DNA of 64,000 bases from JAGZEG01 sp963930185. Its GTDB lineage: Bacteria; Actinomycetota; Coriobacteriia; Coriobacteriales; UMGS124. The DNA is taken from the NCBI GenBank assembly GCA_963930185.1, contig CAWVLT010000047.1:5410-69409 (forward strand). Reading direction: 5' to 3'. This document shows positions 1 to 8,517 of this stretch, piece by piece (position 1 is the stretch's first letter; each line of letters begins with the position of its first letter). A program made the translations under genes and the position numbers. A model generated the notes under the pieces. That model did not search any database. It had not been told where the DNA came from and saw only the letters and a list, made by a program, of their open reading frames with translations.

Positions 1-786
1 TTCCTGCGAGTCGCGCCGGATGACCCTCCATGCCTTTTTGAGCGGCTTGGTCACCTTGGGCGTTAGGTCTACCGGGACGGTCGTGCGCAGGTTGTAGCGC
101 ACGGACACGATGCGCAGCGCCATGGTGACGACGACGCACAGCACGGCGGCGATGGGCTTTATCACGTGCACGTCGACCAGGCCCATGTACACCACGGCGC
201 CGGCGAGCGAGGCGATCGCGTAGAAGTTTCCCGCCCGGAAGATCGAGGGGACCTCGCCGAGGCAGATGTCGCGCAGCATGCCTCCGCCAACCGCGGTGAT
301 CACGCCCATGAGCACGCAGCTCAGAAAGCCGTAGTCCATGTCGAGGCGCAGGGCCTTGTCGGCGCCGCTGAAGGTGAACAGGGCCACCGACAGGATGTCG
401 AAGATGAAGATGAGCGCCTTGAAGCGCCCGATTGCCGAGCGGAAGAAGAACACCAGCGTTGCCGCCAACGCCGCGACCACCATCGTCATGGGGTTGTCGA
501 TCATGTAGACGCTGTCGGTTGGCAGGATCATGTCGCGCAGCAGGCCGCCGCCCAGGCCGGTGACGATGGCGAGCACGACGACGCCCAGAATGTCGAGCTT
601 GCGCTCGCAGGCGATCATTGCGCCCGAGAGCGCGCCCGAGACCACGGCGGCGTACTCGAGCACGCCGGGCATGGTGATGGTCGACACGTGCGGATCGACC
701 GTGGTGGTTATGGTGTCTATCACCGCCGATATGAAGCTCCCCGAACCGTCGGCGACGGCGGACATGCAGAGAGTGAGCGGATCCAT
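1..786 (-). CDS. TRIC/UPF0126-family membrane channel protein (C-terminus off window)
   Basis: The frame is open from an ATG at 786 to base 1 without a stop, so 262 residues are visible and the C-terminus lies outside the window. The protein is hydrophobic and carries the duplicated UPF0126 signature: GLGGGLLRD in the first half and AVGGGMLRD in the second, each in a three-helix repeat. Bacterial members are trimeric intracellular-cation-type (TRIC) channels of the inner membrane that conduct K+/Na+; the physiological role here is inferred only. A GAAAGG ribosome site lies just upstream. It is divergent from the tRNA-Ser pair. Nothing in the sequence suggests regulation. Confidence 0.88.
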   Translation of the reverse strand, partial: MDPLTLCMSAVADGSGSFISAVIDTITTTVDPHVSTITMPGVLEYAAVVSGALSGAMIACERKLDILGVVVLAIVTGLGGGLLRDMILPTDSVYMIDNPMTMVVAALAATLVFFFRSAIGRFKALIFIFDILSVALFTFSGADKALRLDMDYGFLSCVLMGVITAVGGGMLRDICLGEVPSIFRAGNFYAIASLAGAVVYMGLVDVHVIKPIAAVLCVVVTMALRIVSVRYNLRTTVPVDLTPKVTKPLKKAWRVIRRDSQE

Positions 787-881
787 CGGTGCCTTTCGGT
801 CGAGGGTACGGACGTCGAGGATGATCTTAGCCTCGAGAATGCGATTGTAATATGCACGCCTCGTAGGTTTCCAAATTCTTT

Positions 882-909
882 TTGCCATTGGGCGATTTTT
901 CGCTATACT
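882..909 (+). promoter_or_regulatory. Sigma-70-type promoter for tRNA-Ser(GGA)
   Basis: TTGCCA (882-887), 16 nt, then TATACT (904-909), ending 18 nt before the tRNA 5' end. Spacing and position fit a housekeeping promoter reading into the tRNA genes. Confidence 0.65.
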
Positions 910-927
910 ACTCCTGCTACTTGCTTT

Positions 928-1018
928 GGAGAGTTGTCCGAGTGGCCGAAGGAGCACGATTGGAAATCGTGTAGGCGGCAAAACCGTCTCCAGGGTTCAA
1001 ATCCCTGACTCTCCGCCA
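928..1018 (+). tRNA. tRNA-Ser(GGA)
   Basis: A 91-nt class II tRNA with a long variable arm, a GTTCAAATC T-loop and an encoded CCA end. The anticodon stem CACGA/TCGTG encloses the loop TTGGAAA, placing anticodon GGA at 962-964. It reads UCC and UCU serine codons. Confidence 0.96.
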
Positions 1019-1062
1019 GTGCATTCCAGCGGCATGCGATGAGCATGCCGCTTTCACCCTAC

Positions 1063-1155
1063 GGAGGGGTGGCAGAGTGGTTGAATGCGGCGGTCTCGAA
1101 AACCGTTTAGCCGGTAACCCCGGCTACGAGGGTTCGAATCCCTCCTCCTCCGCCA
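1063..1155 (+). tRNA. tRNA-Ser(CGA)
   Basis: A 93-nt class II tRNA with a long variable arm, GGTTCGAATCC T-arm and encoded CCA. The anticodon loop CTCGAAA gives anticodon CGA at 1097-1099, decoding UCG. It follows tRNA-Ser(GGA) by 44 nt and is probably co-transcribed. Confidence 0.96.
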
Positions 1156-1168
1156 GATAGACATTCAA

Positions 1169-1208
1169 AAGGCACCCGTTCGACGACTTCGAGCGGGTGC
1201 CTTTGCTT
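1169..1208 (+). terminator. Terminator after tRNA-Ser pair
   Basis: The arms AAGGCACCCG and CGGGTGCCTT form a 10-bp stem directly downstream of the second tRNA and are followed by TTTGCTTT. It separates tRNA transcription from the gene at 1260. Confidence 0.8.
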
Positions 1209-1259
1209 TGCAGTGGGTATCATGTGCGATGTTTGCCAACCGTCCGATTGGAGCAGATG

Positions 1260-1856
1260 ATGGAAGAGAAGACCCTGGAGATAACCGACAACGTGCGCCG
1301 TGCCATGGACTACGCCTTTGACGAGGCCCAGCGCCTGCTGAGCACCAACGGCGGCTTCATGCCCTTCACCGTGACGGTGGTTGACGAGGGTCTCGAGCTC
1401 AACGAGCACTCCGGCGAGACGCCCGACGACATTCGCGAGTCGGTGAAGATGCTGCTTGCTCAGGACATGCCCGAGGGGTACGCCCTGTGCTACGACGGCT
1501 ACGTCGAGACTGACGAGGGAACGCGCGACGCCATCGTGGTGGAGGTGGCCTGCCGCGGGGCCGCAAGGGCGGACATTCTCGCCATGCTCTACATCCAGGA
1601 CGCCGACGCGTACACCTTCGAGCCCAGCTATGCGTACGCGGGCGCCCAGGCGCAGCTCTACCCGGCGGGCACCAAGCCCATCGTGAGCGGCCTGGCCGCC
1701 CTGGAGACCGAGGAGTCGGCCCAGGACGAGGACGCCGAAGAGGCCGCGCCCGCCGCGACGGACGCCGATGAGGCCGACGCGGCCGGGCAGTCCTGCCCGA
1801 GCGCCCCGTCCGCAGACGACCAGCCCGACGGCGAGGGGACTGTGTCGCCTGCGTGA
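1260..1856 (+). CDS. Hypothetical acidic protein with Ala/Asp-rich tail
   Basis: I do not recognise a family. The 198-residue product starts MEEKTLEITDNVRRAMDYAF; an ATG immediately before (1257) is an equally possible start, with GGAG at 1250. Residues 1-145 look folded, with alternating alpha/beta character. The C-terminal 55 residues are low complexity, rich in Glu, Asp and Ala, and probably disordered. There is no signal peptide or membrane segment, so it is probably cytoplasmic. It stands alone between the tRNA terminator and the pst genes. Confidence 0.7.
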   Translation: MEEKTLEITDNVRRAMDYAFDEAQRLLSTNGGFMPFTVTVVDEGLELNEHSGETPDDIRESVKMLLAQDMPEGYALCYDGYVETDEGTRDAIVVEVACRGAARADILAMLYIQDADAYTFEPSYAYAGAQAQLYPAGTKPIVSGLAALETEESAQDEDAEEAAPAATDADEADAAGQSCPSAPSADDQPDGEGTVSPA

Positions 1857-1993
1857 AGGCGGTAACGCCGAGAACAGCGCCATGTCAGCGTCGCGTAAGG
1901 CATGGTCACCGTAAGGTAATGCCTGCCCCGGCGGTCTTTCTGTCAGCCCCGAGCCTATCTATGCTGTGCAACGAAGTCCCCGACGGAGACTTC

Positions 1994-2013
1994 CCCCGGC
2001 ATGGAGGCCGGGG
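1994..2013 (+). terminator. GC-rich hairpin before pstC
   Basis: A perfect 7-bp stem, CCCCGGC/GCCGGGG, with a 6-nt loop lies in the leader 25 nt before the pstC start. No U-tract follows, so it may be a Rho-dependent stop for the upstream gene or a leader structure of pstC. Confidence 0.35.
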
Positions 2014-2037
2014 CCGACATCAAGCGGGATGGGACGA

Positions 2038-3048
2038 ATGACGGCAGGCAACTCAAACGCGACCCTGGAAGTGGCAGGGGTCGGGGGCGGCGGCCCCTCG
2101 CGTCACCCGGGCGGTGATGCGCCACTCTATCAAGGCGAGTACGAAGTCAAGAGGATCATGCCGAAGCGCCGCCTGGAGGCGATCGGCAAGACCGTCACCG
2201 GCATCTGCATCGCCCTCATGGTCATCTTGGTGCTCTCGCTCATCTTCATGGTGGCCCAGCGCGGCCTGGCCACGTTTTTGACCGACGGCGTCTCCCTCGG
2301 GTCGTTCCTCGCGGGGACGCGATGGCAGCCGCACGTGCAGGACGACAGCGGCGCGTGGTATCTGGGTGCCCTGCCCATGATCGTGGGCTCGTTCTCCGTT
2401 TCGCTGCTCGCCACGGCGATCGCGCTGCCCATCTCGCTGTGCTGCGCCATCTTCGTGGCCGAGATCGCCCCCAACTTCGGGCGCAAGGTGTTCCAGCCCT
2501 TCATTGAGCTGCTCGTGGGCATTCCCTCGGTCGTCTACGGCCTCATCGGCCTCACGGTGATCGTCTCGTTCACGCGCAGCTGGGCGGGAGGCACGGGATA
2601 CGGCATCTTCTCCGGCTCGCTGGTCCTCGCCATCATGATCATGCCCACCATAACCTCGCTGTCCATCGATGCGCTGGCCGCGGTTCCCCAGGAGTATCGC
2701 GAGGGCGCCTATGGTCTGGGGTCCACGCGCTGGCAGACGATCTACCGAGTGGTGCTGCGCAGCGCCCTGCCCTCGCTCGCCACGGCGGTGATCCTAGGCC
2801 TCACGCGCGCCTTTGGCGAGGCGTTGGCCGTGCAGATGGTCATCGGCAACGCGGCGGTCATGCCCAAGGGTCTGTTCACGCCGGCTTCCACGCTCACGAG
2901 CGTGCTTACGATGGGCATGGGCAACGAGGTGTCCGGCACGGTGCAGAGCGATGCGCTGTGGTCGCTCGCCCTGCTGCTCATGATCATGTCGCTGGTGTTC
3001 ATCGCAATCATCCATCTCATCAGCCGCAAGGGCACGGTGAAGGCGTAA
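2038..3048 (+). CDS. pstC: Phosphate ABC transporter permease PstC
   Basis: Inner-membrane permease subunit of the high-affinity phosphate importer, partner of PstA, PstB and PstS. The product of about 336 residues has six hydrophobic segments and the binding-protein-dependent permease EAA loop (YREGAYGLGSTRWQTIYRVV, then FGEALAVQMVIGN). The start is uncertain: ATG 2038 gives a hydrophilic Gly-rich extension of about 40 residues, while ATG 2158 (MPKRRLEAIGKT), preceded by AAGAGGA, gives a protein closer to the usual PstC size. pstA follows after 2 nt, so the two are co-transcribed and translationally coupled. Confidence 0.93.
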   Translation: MTAGNSNATLEVAGVGGGGPSRHPGGDAPLYQGEYEVKRIMPKRRLEAIGKTVTGICIALMVILVLSLIFMVAQRGLATFLTDGVSLGSFLAGTRWQPHVQDDSGAWYLGALPMIVGSFSVSLLATAIALPISLCCAIFVAEIAPNFGRKVFQPFIELLVGIPSVVYGLIGLTVIVSFTRSWAGGTGYGIFSGSLVLAIMIMPTITSLSIDALAAVPQEYREGAYGLGSTRWQTIYRVVLRSALPSLATAVILGLTRAFGEALAVQMVIGNAAVMPKGLFTPASTLTSVLTMGMGNEVSGTVQSDALWSLALLLMIMSLVFIAIIHLISRKGTVKA

Positions 3049-3050
3049 CC

Positions 3051-4055
3051 ATGGCTAAGAACAATCCTGACAAGAACCCTGGCATGAACGGCGACGCGGG
3101 CCCCGGTGCAACCGGCGGCGCGGAAAGACGTCTCTCCGAGTCCGCCCGTCAGCTCATGGCCGAGACCGCGTCGCAGATTCGCTCGGACAAGATCGCCACT
3201 GCGATCTTCGCCGTGGTGGTCGCCGCGGTGTGCCTGGTCGTCATCGTGCTCGTGGGCAGCATCCTAGTGCAGGGCATCCCGCACCTGAGCTGGAGCTTCC
3301 TGACGAGCGACCCCGAGCAGTTCAAGGAGGGTGGCGGCATCGGCCCGGAGATCTTCAACTCGTTCTACATGCTGGTGCTCACCTTGCTCATCAGCGTTCC
3401 GGTGTCTCTGGGCGCCGCGATCTACCTGTCGGAGTACGCCCCCGACAACAAAGTGACCCATGTGGTGAAGACGCTGATCGAGGCCCTGTCCTCGCTGCCG
3501 TCCATCGTCGTGGGCCTGTTCGGCTTCCTGCTGTTCGTCATCTACTTCGGGTGGAGCTTCTCCATCCTGTCGGGCGTGGTGGCGCTCACGATGTTCAACC
3601 TGCCCATCCTGGTGCGCGTTATGCAGCAGTCCCTGGAGGCGGTCCCCGACGCGCAGCGCGAGGCGGGGCTTGCCCTGGGCCTGTCGCGGTGGGAGACCAC
3701 CATCCGCATCGTGCTGCCGGCCGCCCTGCCTGGCATCATCACGGGCGTGATCCTGTCGGCGGGCCGCGTGTTCGGCGAGGCGGCGGCGCTCATCTACACC
3801 GCGGGCCAGTCGGCGCCGTCGCTGGACTTCACGAACTTCGACCTGTCCAGCCCGTCGTGCCCCTGGAACCTCATGCGCCCGGCTGAGACGCTGGCCGTGC
3901 ACATCTGGAAGATCAACAGCGAGGGCGTCGTGCCCGACCTGGACGCGGTCTCCAACGGAACCGCGGCCGTGCTCATGGTCTGCGTGCTGGCCTTCAACCT
4001 GGGCGCGCGCTTCATCGGCCGCGCGGCCTCCCGCAAGCTCACCGCGGCGGACTAG
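3051..4055 (+). CDS. pstA: Phosphate ABC transporter permease PstA
   Basis: Second membrane subunit of the Pst importer, 334 residues. After a hydrophilic N-terminus of about 45 residues come six hydrophobic segments and the permease EAA motif (REAGLALGLSRWETTIRIVL, followed by a FGEAAALIYTAG segment). The start ATG at 3051 lies 2 nt after the pstC stop. A strong terminator at 4108 ends the transcript, so the expected pstB ATPase gene is not part of this operon as visible here. Confidence 0.94.
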   Translation: MAKNNPDKNPGMNGDAGPGATGGAERRLSESARQLMAETASQIRSDKIATAIFAVVVAAVCLVVIVLVGSILVQGIPHLSWSFLTSDPEQFKEGGGIGPEIFNSFYMLVLTLLISVPVSLGAAIYLSEYAPDNKVTHVVKTLIEALSSLPSIVVGLFGFLLFVIYFGWSFSILSGVVALTMFNLPILVRVMQQSLEAVPDAQREAGLALGLSRWETTIRIVLPAALPGIITGVILSAGRVFGEAAALIYTAGQSAPSLDFTNFDLSSPSCPWNLMRPAETLAVHIWKINSEGVVPDLDAVSNGTAAVLMVCVLAFNLGARFIGRAASRKLTAAD

Positions 4056-4107
4056 CGACCGGGATAGTTCACGGCCCTGCGAAATACGTCGACGCCGCGT
4101 TTCGGCA

Positions 4108-4155
4108 CGCCGGTAGCCTGCCATGCCCTTGCGGCAGCGGGCTACCGGCGTTTTT
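4108..4155 (+). terminator. Rho-independent terminator after pstCA
   Basis: A perfect 11-bp stem CGCCGGTAGCC/GGCTACCGGCG (4108-4118 and 4140-4150) is followed at once by TTTTT. Confidence 0.93.
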
Positions 4156-4868
4156 GCTGGTGCGCGGGCATCGTCTGCTGGCGCATATGAGGCCGCACCG
4201 CGAGCGAGGTAGGGAGAGCCAGTGCCATGGGCCTCTGCGCGGGGCACCATTGCGTGGATCCGAGTCAAATTTGGCAAAAGAAGCCGAGGTTGTACGATCG
4301 GAGGCGCACAGGCGGCGTGCCCTGTTGGCAACCTTGTTGACGATCTGCGGAAAATAGCAGGTAATCAGGGGCGTGGGGAACAAGAAGAGTCATCAGCGAC
4401 AACGTGCCTGCGCAAGAATCGGTGTGAAATCGTACAACCTGGGGGTTTTATGCCAGGGCCAGGCGTTTGGTGCGCAGGTTCGGGTGTGGTTGGCTTGCGA
4501 TGACATGGCTGGCGATGGGCCAGATCGATGGACGAGAACGCTGCGGCACCTGCGTCGACTTGTGTCGCTGATGCGCACAAAACGTAAGCTGCATGCATGG
4601 CCAGATCAGGCGCGGATGGAAAAGCAGCAGGTAGATGGGGTGAGACGCCCCGGCTCGTAACGCTGGGCGCAGGCAAGCGCAAGCGGAGTGTAAGCGCTGA
4701 TTAGCGCAGCGTAACGTTCGGGCCACGAGCATCCGCTCGGGCGCTTGAGCGACTATTCTTCGCAGTGAGCATGCCGCGGGGCCCGAAAAAGCGTCGCGGG
4801 AGGCTCGCACGAATTTACGCGCATTGACGACCTTATGTGAAGTCACTCGAAAGAAAGGGACGTTTACC
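4156..4868. other. 0.7-kb intergenic region upstream of pstS
   Basis: No frame here has convincing coding character: the candidate ORFs lack ribosome sites and are rich in Arg, Cys and His. It presumably holds the pstS promoter and any phosphate-responsive operator, but I could not identify a convincing Pho-box repeat. A small palindrome GCGCTGATTAGCGC lies at 4694-4707. Confidence 0.5.
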
Positions 4869-5846
4869 ATGCAGGTTATGTCTGAGTCCGTCTCGCGTCG
4901 CTCCTTCCTCGGCCTGGCCGCCGCCGGCGTGGCCGTTGCCGGCCTGGGTGTCATGAGCACCCGTGCGCTCGCCGAGGACGGCGAGGCCGCTGCCTCCTCC
5001 GCCAAGGACGCCTCCTCCGCCAGCGACACCGAGGCCTCCGCGCCCGAGTGGACGAAGACCGAGGTTGCCGAGGGCAGCATCGTCGCGGTTGGCTCCACTG
5101 CCCTGCAGCCCCTGGTCGAGGCTGCTGCCGAGCAGTACATGGAGCAGTACGGCAACGTGCAGATCAGCGTTCAGGGCGGCGGTTCGGGCCAGGGTCTCTC
5201 GCAGGTCTCCCAGGGTGCCGTCCAGATCGGCAACTCCGACCTGTTCGCCGAGGAGAAGGACATCGACCCCTCCAACCTCGTCGACAACAAGGTGTGCGTC
5301 GTGGGCATGGGCCCGGTCGTCAACCCCGACTGTGGCGTGACCGACATCACCATGGAGGACCTCAAGGCCATCTTCCTGGGCAACATCACCAAGTGGAGCG
5401 ACCTGGGCGGTGCCGACGAGGACATCGTGGTGATCAACCGCGCCTCCGGTTCGGGTACCCGCGCCACCTTCGAGTCCGCCGTCCTTGACGGCGAGGCCGC
5501 CATGCCCTCGCAGGAGCAGGACTCCTCGGGCACCGTCGCCACCATGGTCGCCGAGACGCCCGGCGCTATCAGCTACCTGGCGTTCTCGTACTACGACGAC
5601 ACGATGTGCGCCCTGAAGGTCGACGGCGTGGAGCCCACCGCGGAGAACGTCGAGACCAACGACTGGAAGATCTGGGCCTACGAGCACATGTACACCAGCG
5701 CCGACGCTGACCAGTGCACCAACGACTTCATCGAGTACATGCTCTCCAACCAGGTGCAGGACGAGCTCGTGGAGCAGCTTGGCTACATCCCGGTGGCCGG
5801 CATGAAGGTGGAGAAGGACGCCGAGGGCAACGTCGTCGAGCTCTAG
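4869..5846 (+). CDS. pstS: Phosphate-binding protein PstS (exported, Tat-type signal)
   Basis: Extracytoplasmic phosphate receptor that delivers phosphate to PstCA. The 325-residue product begins with a twin-arginine signal (SRRSFLGLAAAG) ending near ALAEDG. The mature part shows PBP-like motifs: VGSTALQPLVE, QGGGSGQGL, NRASGSGTRATFE. ATG 4869 is chosen because GAAAGAAAGGGA lies just upstream; the longer frame from 4824 has no ribosome site. No lipobox Cys is seen, so the protein may be soluble or held another way. It is separated from pstCA by a terminator and 0.7 kb, so it is transcribed on its own and can be expressed in excess. Confidence 0.94.
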   Translation: MQVMSESVSRRSFLGLAAAGVAVAGLGVMSTRALAEDGEAAASSAKDASSASDTEASAPEWTKTEVAEGSIVAVGSTALQPLVEAAAEQYMEQYGNVQISVQGGGSGQGLSQVSQGAVQIGNSDLFAEEKDIDPSNLVDNKVCVVGMGPVVNPDCGVTDITMEDLKAIFLGNITKWSDLGGADEDIVVINRASGSGTRATFESAVLDGEAAMPSQEQDSSGTVATMVAETPGAISYLAFSYYDDTMCALKVDGVEPTAENVETNDWKIWAYEHMYTSADADQCTNDFIEYMLSNQVQDELVEQLGYIPVAGMKVEKDAEGNVVEL

Positions 5847-5919
5847 GCGAGCAGCGCGCTAGGGGGGGATCCCCGGCGCTCCCGACCGCCCCGTCGCGCC
5901 CGAGCGGCGCACCGACAGA

Positions 5920-5961
5920 CCCCGATCGCCCGAATGCCGGGCGGTCGGGGTTGTGCGTTTT
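5920..5961 (+). terminator. Terminator after pstS
   Basis: A 13-bp stem with one G-U pair (5920-5932 with 5938-5950) and a 5-nt AATGC loop, followed by TTGTGCGTTTT. Confidence 0.8.
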
Positions 5962-6158
5962 CGCGCCGTTGTGGGCATCGCGTGACCTTGAGCTTGGCGC
6001 GTTTTCAAATCGACGGTGCTGAGCAGCCTGTTTGCCGTCTGACGAGGTCGTGGTCGGGCCGTCGTCAGGGTCGAGGCAGACATAGGGCGCCCGGATGGCG
6101 TAGCCTGACCGTGCGGACGTGCGTCAAGGGAGAGGCGCGCCGGGGCGGGGCACTAGGT

Positions 6159-6198
6159 GTGGAAACGTCGTGGCACACAAAAACGTGCTTGTTTCCAC
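6159..6198. repeat. Inverted repeat GTGGAAAC...GTTTCCAC at the rpsF promoter
   Basis: Perfect 8-bp arms at 6159-6166 and 6191-6198, separated by 24 nt. The right arm overlaps the -35 element of the rpsF promoter, so it could be an operator or the stem of a leader structure. Confidence 0.5.
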
Positions 6199-6217
6199 GC
6201 AAGGGGCAGGGTAGAGT
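6189..6217 (+). promoter_or_regulatory. Promoter of the rpsF-ssb-rpsR operon
   Basis: TTGTTT (6189-6194), 17 nt, TAGAGT (6212-6217). It is the best sigma-70-like match in the 330-nt gap between the pstS terminator and rpsF; nothing else was recognised in that gap. Confidence 0.6.
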
Positions 6218-6292
6218 TAATCGGTCATTCCCTGCTCCGGGCGTATGCCTTCATGAGACCCGGAGCCACTTTAGCCCAGAGGAGGTGACATC

Positions 6293-6592
6293 ATGAAGGC
6301 TTACGAACTGCTGTTCTTTGTGAACCCGTCCATCACCGACGAGGCTCGCGCTGGCGTTATGAAGAGGATCGACACCGCCATTACCGAGAACGGTGGCGTC
6401 ATCGATGACGTCGATTCCTGGGGCAAGCGCAAGCTTGCTTTCCCGATCGACAAGCTCACCGAGGGCGACTACACCCTGATCAACTTCCACACCGAGCCGA
6501 CTTCCATCGCCGAGCTGGACCGCATCCTGCGCATTTCCGACGACGTGATCCGTCACATGATCGTTCGTCGCGACGACAAGGACGCGGCGTAA
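6293..6592 (+). CDS. rpsF: 30S ribosomal protein S6
   Basis: The 99-residue S6 pairs with S18 on the central domain of 16S rRNA in the small-subunit platform. Its opening MKAYELLFFVNPSITDEAR and the WGKRKLAFPI segment are characteristic. A strong GAGGAGGTGA ribosome site fixes the start. It is first in the conserved order rpsF-ssb-rpsR-DUF2232-rplI. Length and sequence are ordinary. Confidence 0.98.
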   Translation: MKAYELLFFVNPSITDEARAGVMKRIDTAITENGGVIDDVDSWGKRKLAFPIDKLTEGDYTLINFHTEPTSIAELDRILRISDDVIRHMIVRRDDKDAA

Positions 6593-6641
6593 AGCACGCC
6601 GCGCCTTGTGCGCGGCAATGGCGTAAGGAGCTGTGGGACGA

Positions 6642-7130
6642 ATGAGCAACATCAACCGAGTCATCATAAGCGGACGTCTTACGCGCGACCCCGAGGTGCG
6701 CGCGACGGCTGGCGGCACCACGGTCATGGGCCTTGGCGTCGCCGTGAACGAGCGCCGTCGCAACCAGCAGACCGGCCAGTGGGAGGACTACACCAACTAC
6801 ATCGACTGCACCATGTTCGGGAACAGGGCAGAGTCCCTGTCCCACATCCTCACCAAGGGGATGCTCGTGTGCATCGAGGGTCGTCTTCGCTGGTCGAGCT
6901 GGGAGAGCAACGGGCAGAAGCGCAGCAAGATCGAGGTCATCGTTGACGAGGTCGAATTGCCCTCGCGCCCGCAGGGCACGGCCCAGGGTGGCGGCTACGG
7001 GTATGGCGACCAGGGTGGCGCTCCCATGCAGGGAGGCTACGCCCCGCAGCCTGCGGCGCCCTCGTACGGCGCTGCGCCCGTGCAGCAGCCGCCCATCGAT
7101 CAGACTTATGACGACGAGATTCCCTTCTAG
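6642..7130 (+). CDS. ssb: Single-stranded DNA-binding protein
   Basis: SSB coats single-stranded DNA in replication, repair and recombination. The 162-residue protein has an N-terminal OB fold (about 1-110, beginning SNINRVIISGRLTRDPEVR), a Gly/Gln/Pro-rich linker and the acidic tip DDEIPF that recruits partner proteins. ATG 6642 is preferred over an in-frame GTG at 6633 because AAGGAG lies 11 nt before the ATG and only 2 nt before the GTG. It sits between rpsF and rpsR, as in many bacteria. Confidence 0.97.
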   Translation: MSNINRVIISGRLTRDPEVRATAGGTTVMGLGVAVNERRRNQQTGQWEDYTNYIDCTMFGNRAESLSHILTKGMLVCIEGRLRWSSWESNGQKRSKIEVIVDEVELPSRPQGTAQGGGYGYGDQGGAPMQGGYAPQPAAPSYGAAPVQQPPIDQTYDDEIPF

Positions 7131-7183
7131 GAGTCGCGTCGAACACCCAGTCCCGCAAACATGCGGAAGGAGGTTTGCACATC

Positions 7184-7444
7184 ATGGCTACAGAGTACGT
7201 ACGTCAGCCTCACAAGAAGGCCTGCCAGCTCTGCAAGGACCACGTCGAGTTCATCGACTACAAGGACGTGCAGCTGCTGCGCAAGTACATGACTGATCGC
7301 GGCAAGATCAAGCCGCGTCGCGTGACCGGCGCCTGCCGCCAGCACCAGCACGAGATGGCCATGGCCATCAAGCGCGCTCGCGAGATGGCTCTGGTTCCCT
7401 ACACGGTGACCGTCGTGAGCGGCAGCCGCGAGCGTCGAGGCTAA
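7184..7444 (+). CDS. rpsR: 30S ribosomal protein S18
   Basis: The 86-residue S18 binds the platform of the 30S subunit with S6. The signature VEFIDYKDVQLLRKYMTDRG and PRRVTGACRQHQ are present. Cysteines in ACQLC and GACRQH make it the zinc-binding (C+) form, which suggests zinc-sufficient expression. GGAAGGAGG precedes ATG 7184; a TTG nine nucleotides upstream is less likely. Confidence 0.97.
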   Translation: MATEYVRQPHKKACQLCKDHVEFIDYKDVQLLRKYMTDRGKIKPRRVTGACRQHQHEMAMAIKRAREMALVPYTVTVVSGSRERRG

Positions 7445-7453
7445 CGAAGGACC

Positions 7454-8464
7454 ATGAGCGAGGACTCGACAGACATCGAACTGCTTCGTGGCGAGGGGCG
7501 CAAGCCGGCCTGGCCGGCACGCCCGGCGCTCGAAGTCGCCCTGTGTGTCATAGGCTCGCTCCTTTCGGCCTTCATAGGGCCGCTTGGAACTGCGCTGATG
7601 GTTGCCGGCATCTACCTGCTGGGTAGGCCCGAGGAGAACAAGGCGTGGCTCGGGGCGCTGGGATGCGTCATCCCCTGCGCGATCCTGTCCATCGTGTCTT
7701 GGGTCAACCTCGGCTCGCTGGCACTGCCCCCCGTCATCTGCGCCGTGGTCATGGGGCTGTTCCTGCCAGGGCATGTCGGCATCAGCACGGTGTGCGCTTG
7801 CATCGTGGGGACATGCGCCATGACGATGGGCATCGACGCGGCGCTGCTCGCCGCGTGGGGGTCCAACTTGCTGGACTACGTGATGAGCGTGTTCGACGAG
7901 ATGGGCCAGCAGATGTCGCTGGTGGCCGGGCAGCCGGGGGGAGTCGTCCTCTCGGCCGCCATGGAGCAGAGCATCGAGCTCATGAGGACCATCTGGCCGC
8001 TGATCTACCTAGGTCAGGCGGCGGTGACGGTCATCGCGGGGCTCGTTGCGCTGGCCATCGCACGGCGCGAGTCGCCGCGTCGTCTCTACGAGGCGTTCGT
8101 GCGCTACGACATGCCCCTGTGGGGCATGGTTCTCATCGTGGCGTGCGCGGCTTGTTGGGCGGCGGCGCAGTACCTCCCCTCGTGGTCGGCCGCTCTTATG
8201 AGCGCCGCCACCTGCCTGTTCATGTGCCTGCGGGTGCTGTACTTTCTGCAGGGCCTCGCAGTGGCGATGAGCCTGATGGACGCGCATGGGTTCGGACCCG
8301 TCGCGCGGATTCTCATCATCGTGCTGCTGCTCATGCTCGAAAGCGCGCTGTACGTGGTGTGCGTGATCGGCGCCGTGGACGTCTTCGCGAACTTCCGGAG
8401 GCTTCCAAGGCATACCAAGGTGGTGCAGGCAACGGCCATCGACGACGGGGAGTCGAAGCAGTAG
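7454..8464 (+). CDS. DUF2232 (YybS-like) multi-pass membrane protein
   Basis: A 336-residue integral membrane protein with about eight hydrophobic segments after a short hydrophilic N-terminus, and a polar C-terminal tail. Its place between rpsR and rplI and its hydrophobic pattern match the DUF2232/YybS family, whose function is unknown. It starts 9 nt after rpsR and is followed by rplI after 53 nt, so it belongs to the operon. The assignment rests more on synteny than on motifs. Confidence 0.75.
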   Translation: MSEDSTDIELLRGEGRKPAWPARPALEVALCVIGSLLSAFIGPLGTALMVAGIYLLGRPEENKAWLGALGCVIPCAILSIVSWVNLGSLALPPVICAVVMGLFLPGHVGISTVCACIVGTCAMTMGIDAALLAAWGSNLLDYVMSVFDEMGQQMSLVAGQPGGVVLSAAMEQSIELMRTIWPLIYLGQAAVTVIAGLVALAIARRESPRRLYEAFVRYDMPLWGMVLIVACAACWAAAQYLPSWSAALMSAATCLFMCLRVLYFLQGLAVAMSLMDAHGFGPVARILIIVLLLMLESALYVVCVIGAVDVFANFRRLPRHTKVVQATAIDDGESKQ

Positions 8465-8517
8465 ACGATGTCGGTCGGGGAGACTCGGCCATGATCTCCA
8501 AGTGAGGAGTGTCAACA

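Noticed and set aside
928..1155. tRNA pair as phage attachment site
   Set aside because: No integrase gene and no repeat of the tRNA 3' end elsewhere in the window.
4222..4660. Small plus-strand ORFs in the pstA-pstS gap
   Set aside because: Arg/Cys-rich products without ribosome sites; no frame shows codon bias like the real genes.
4448..5155. Long minus-strand ORF over the pstS start
   Set aside because: It overlaps the pstS coding region in antisense, has no ribosome site, and its composition is that of a shadow frame.
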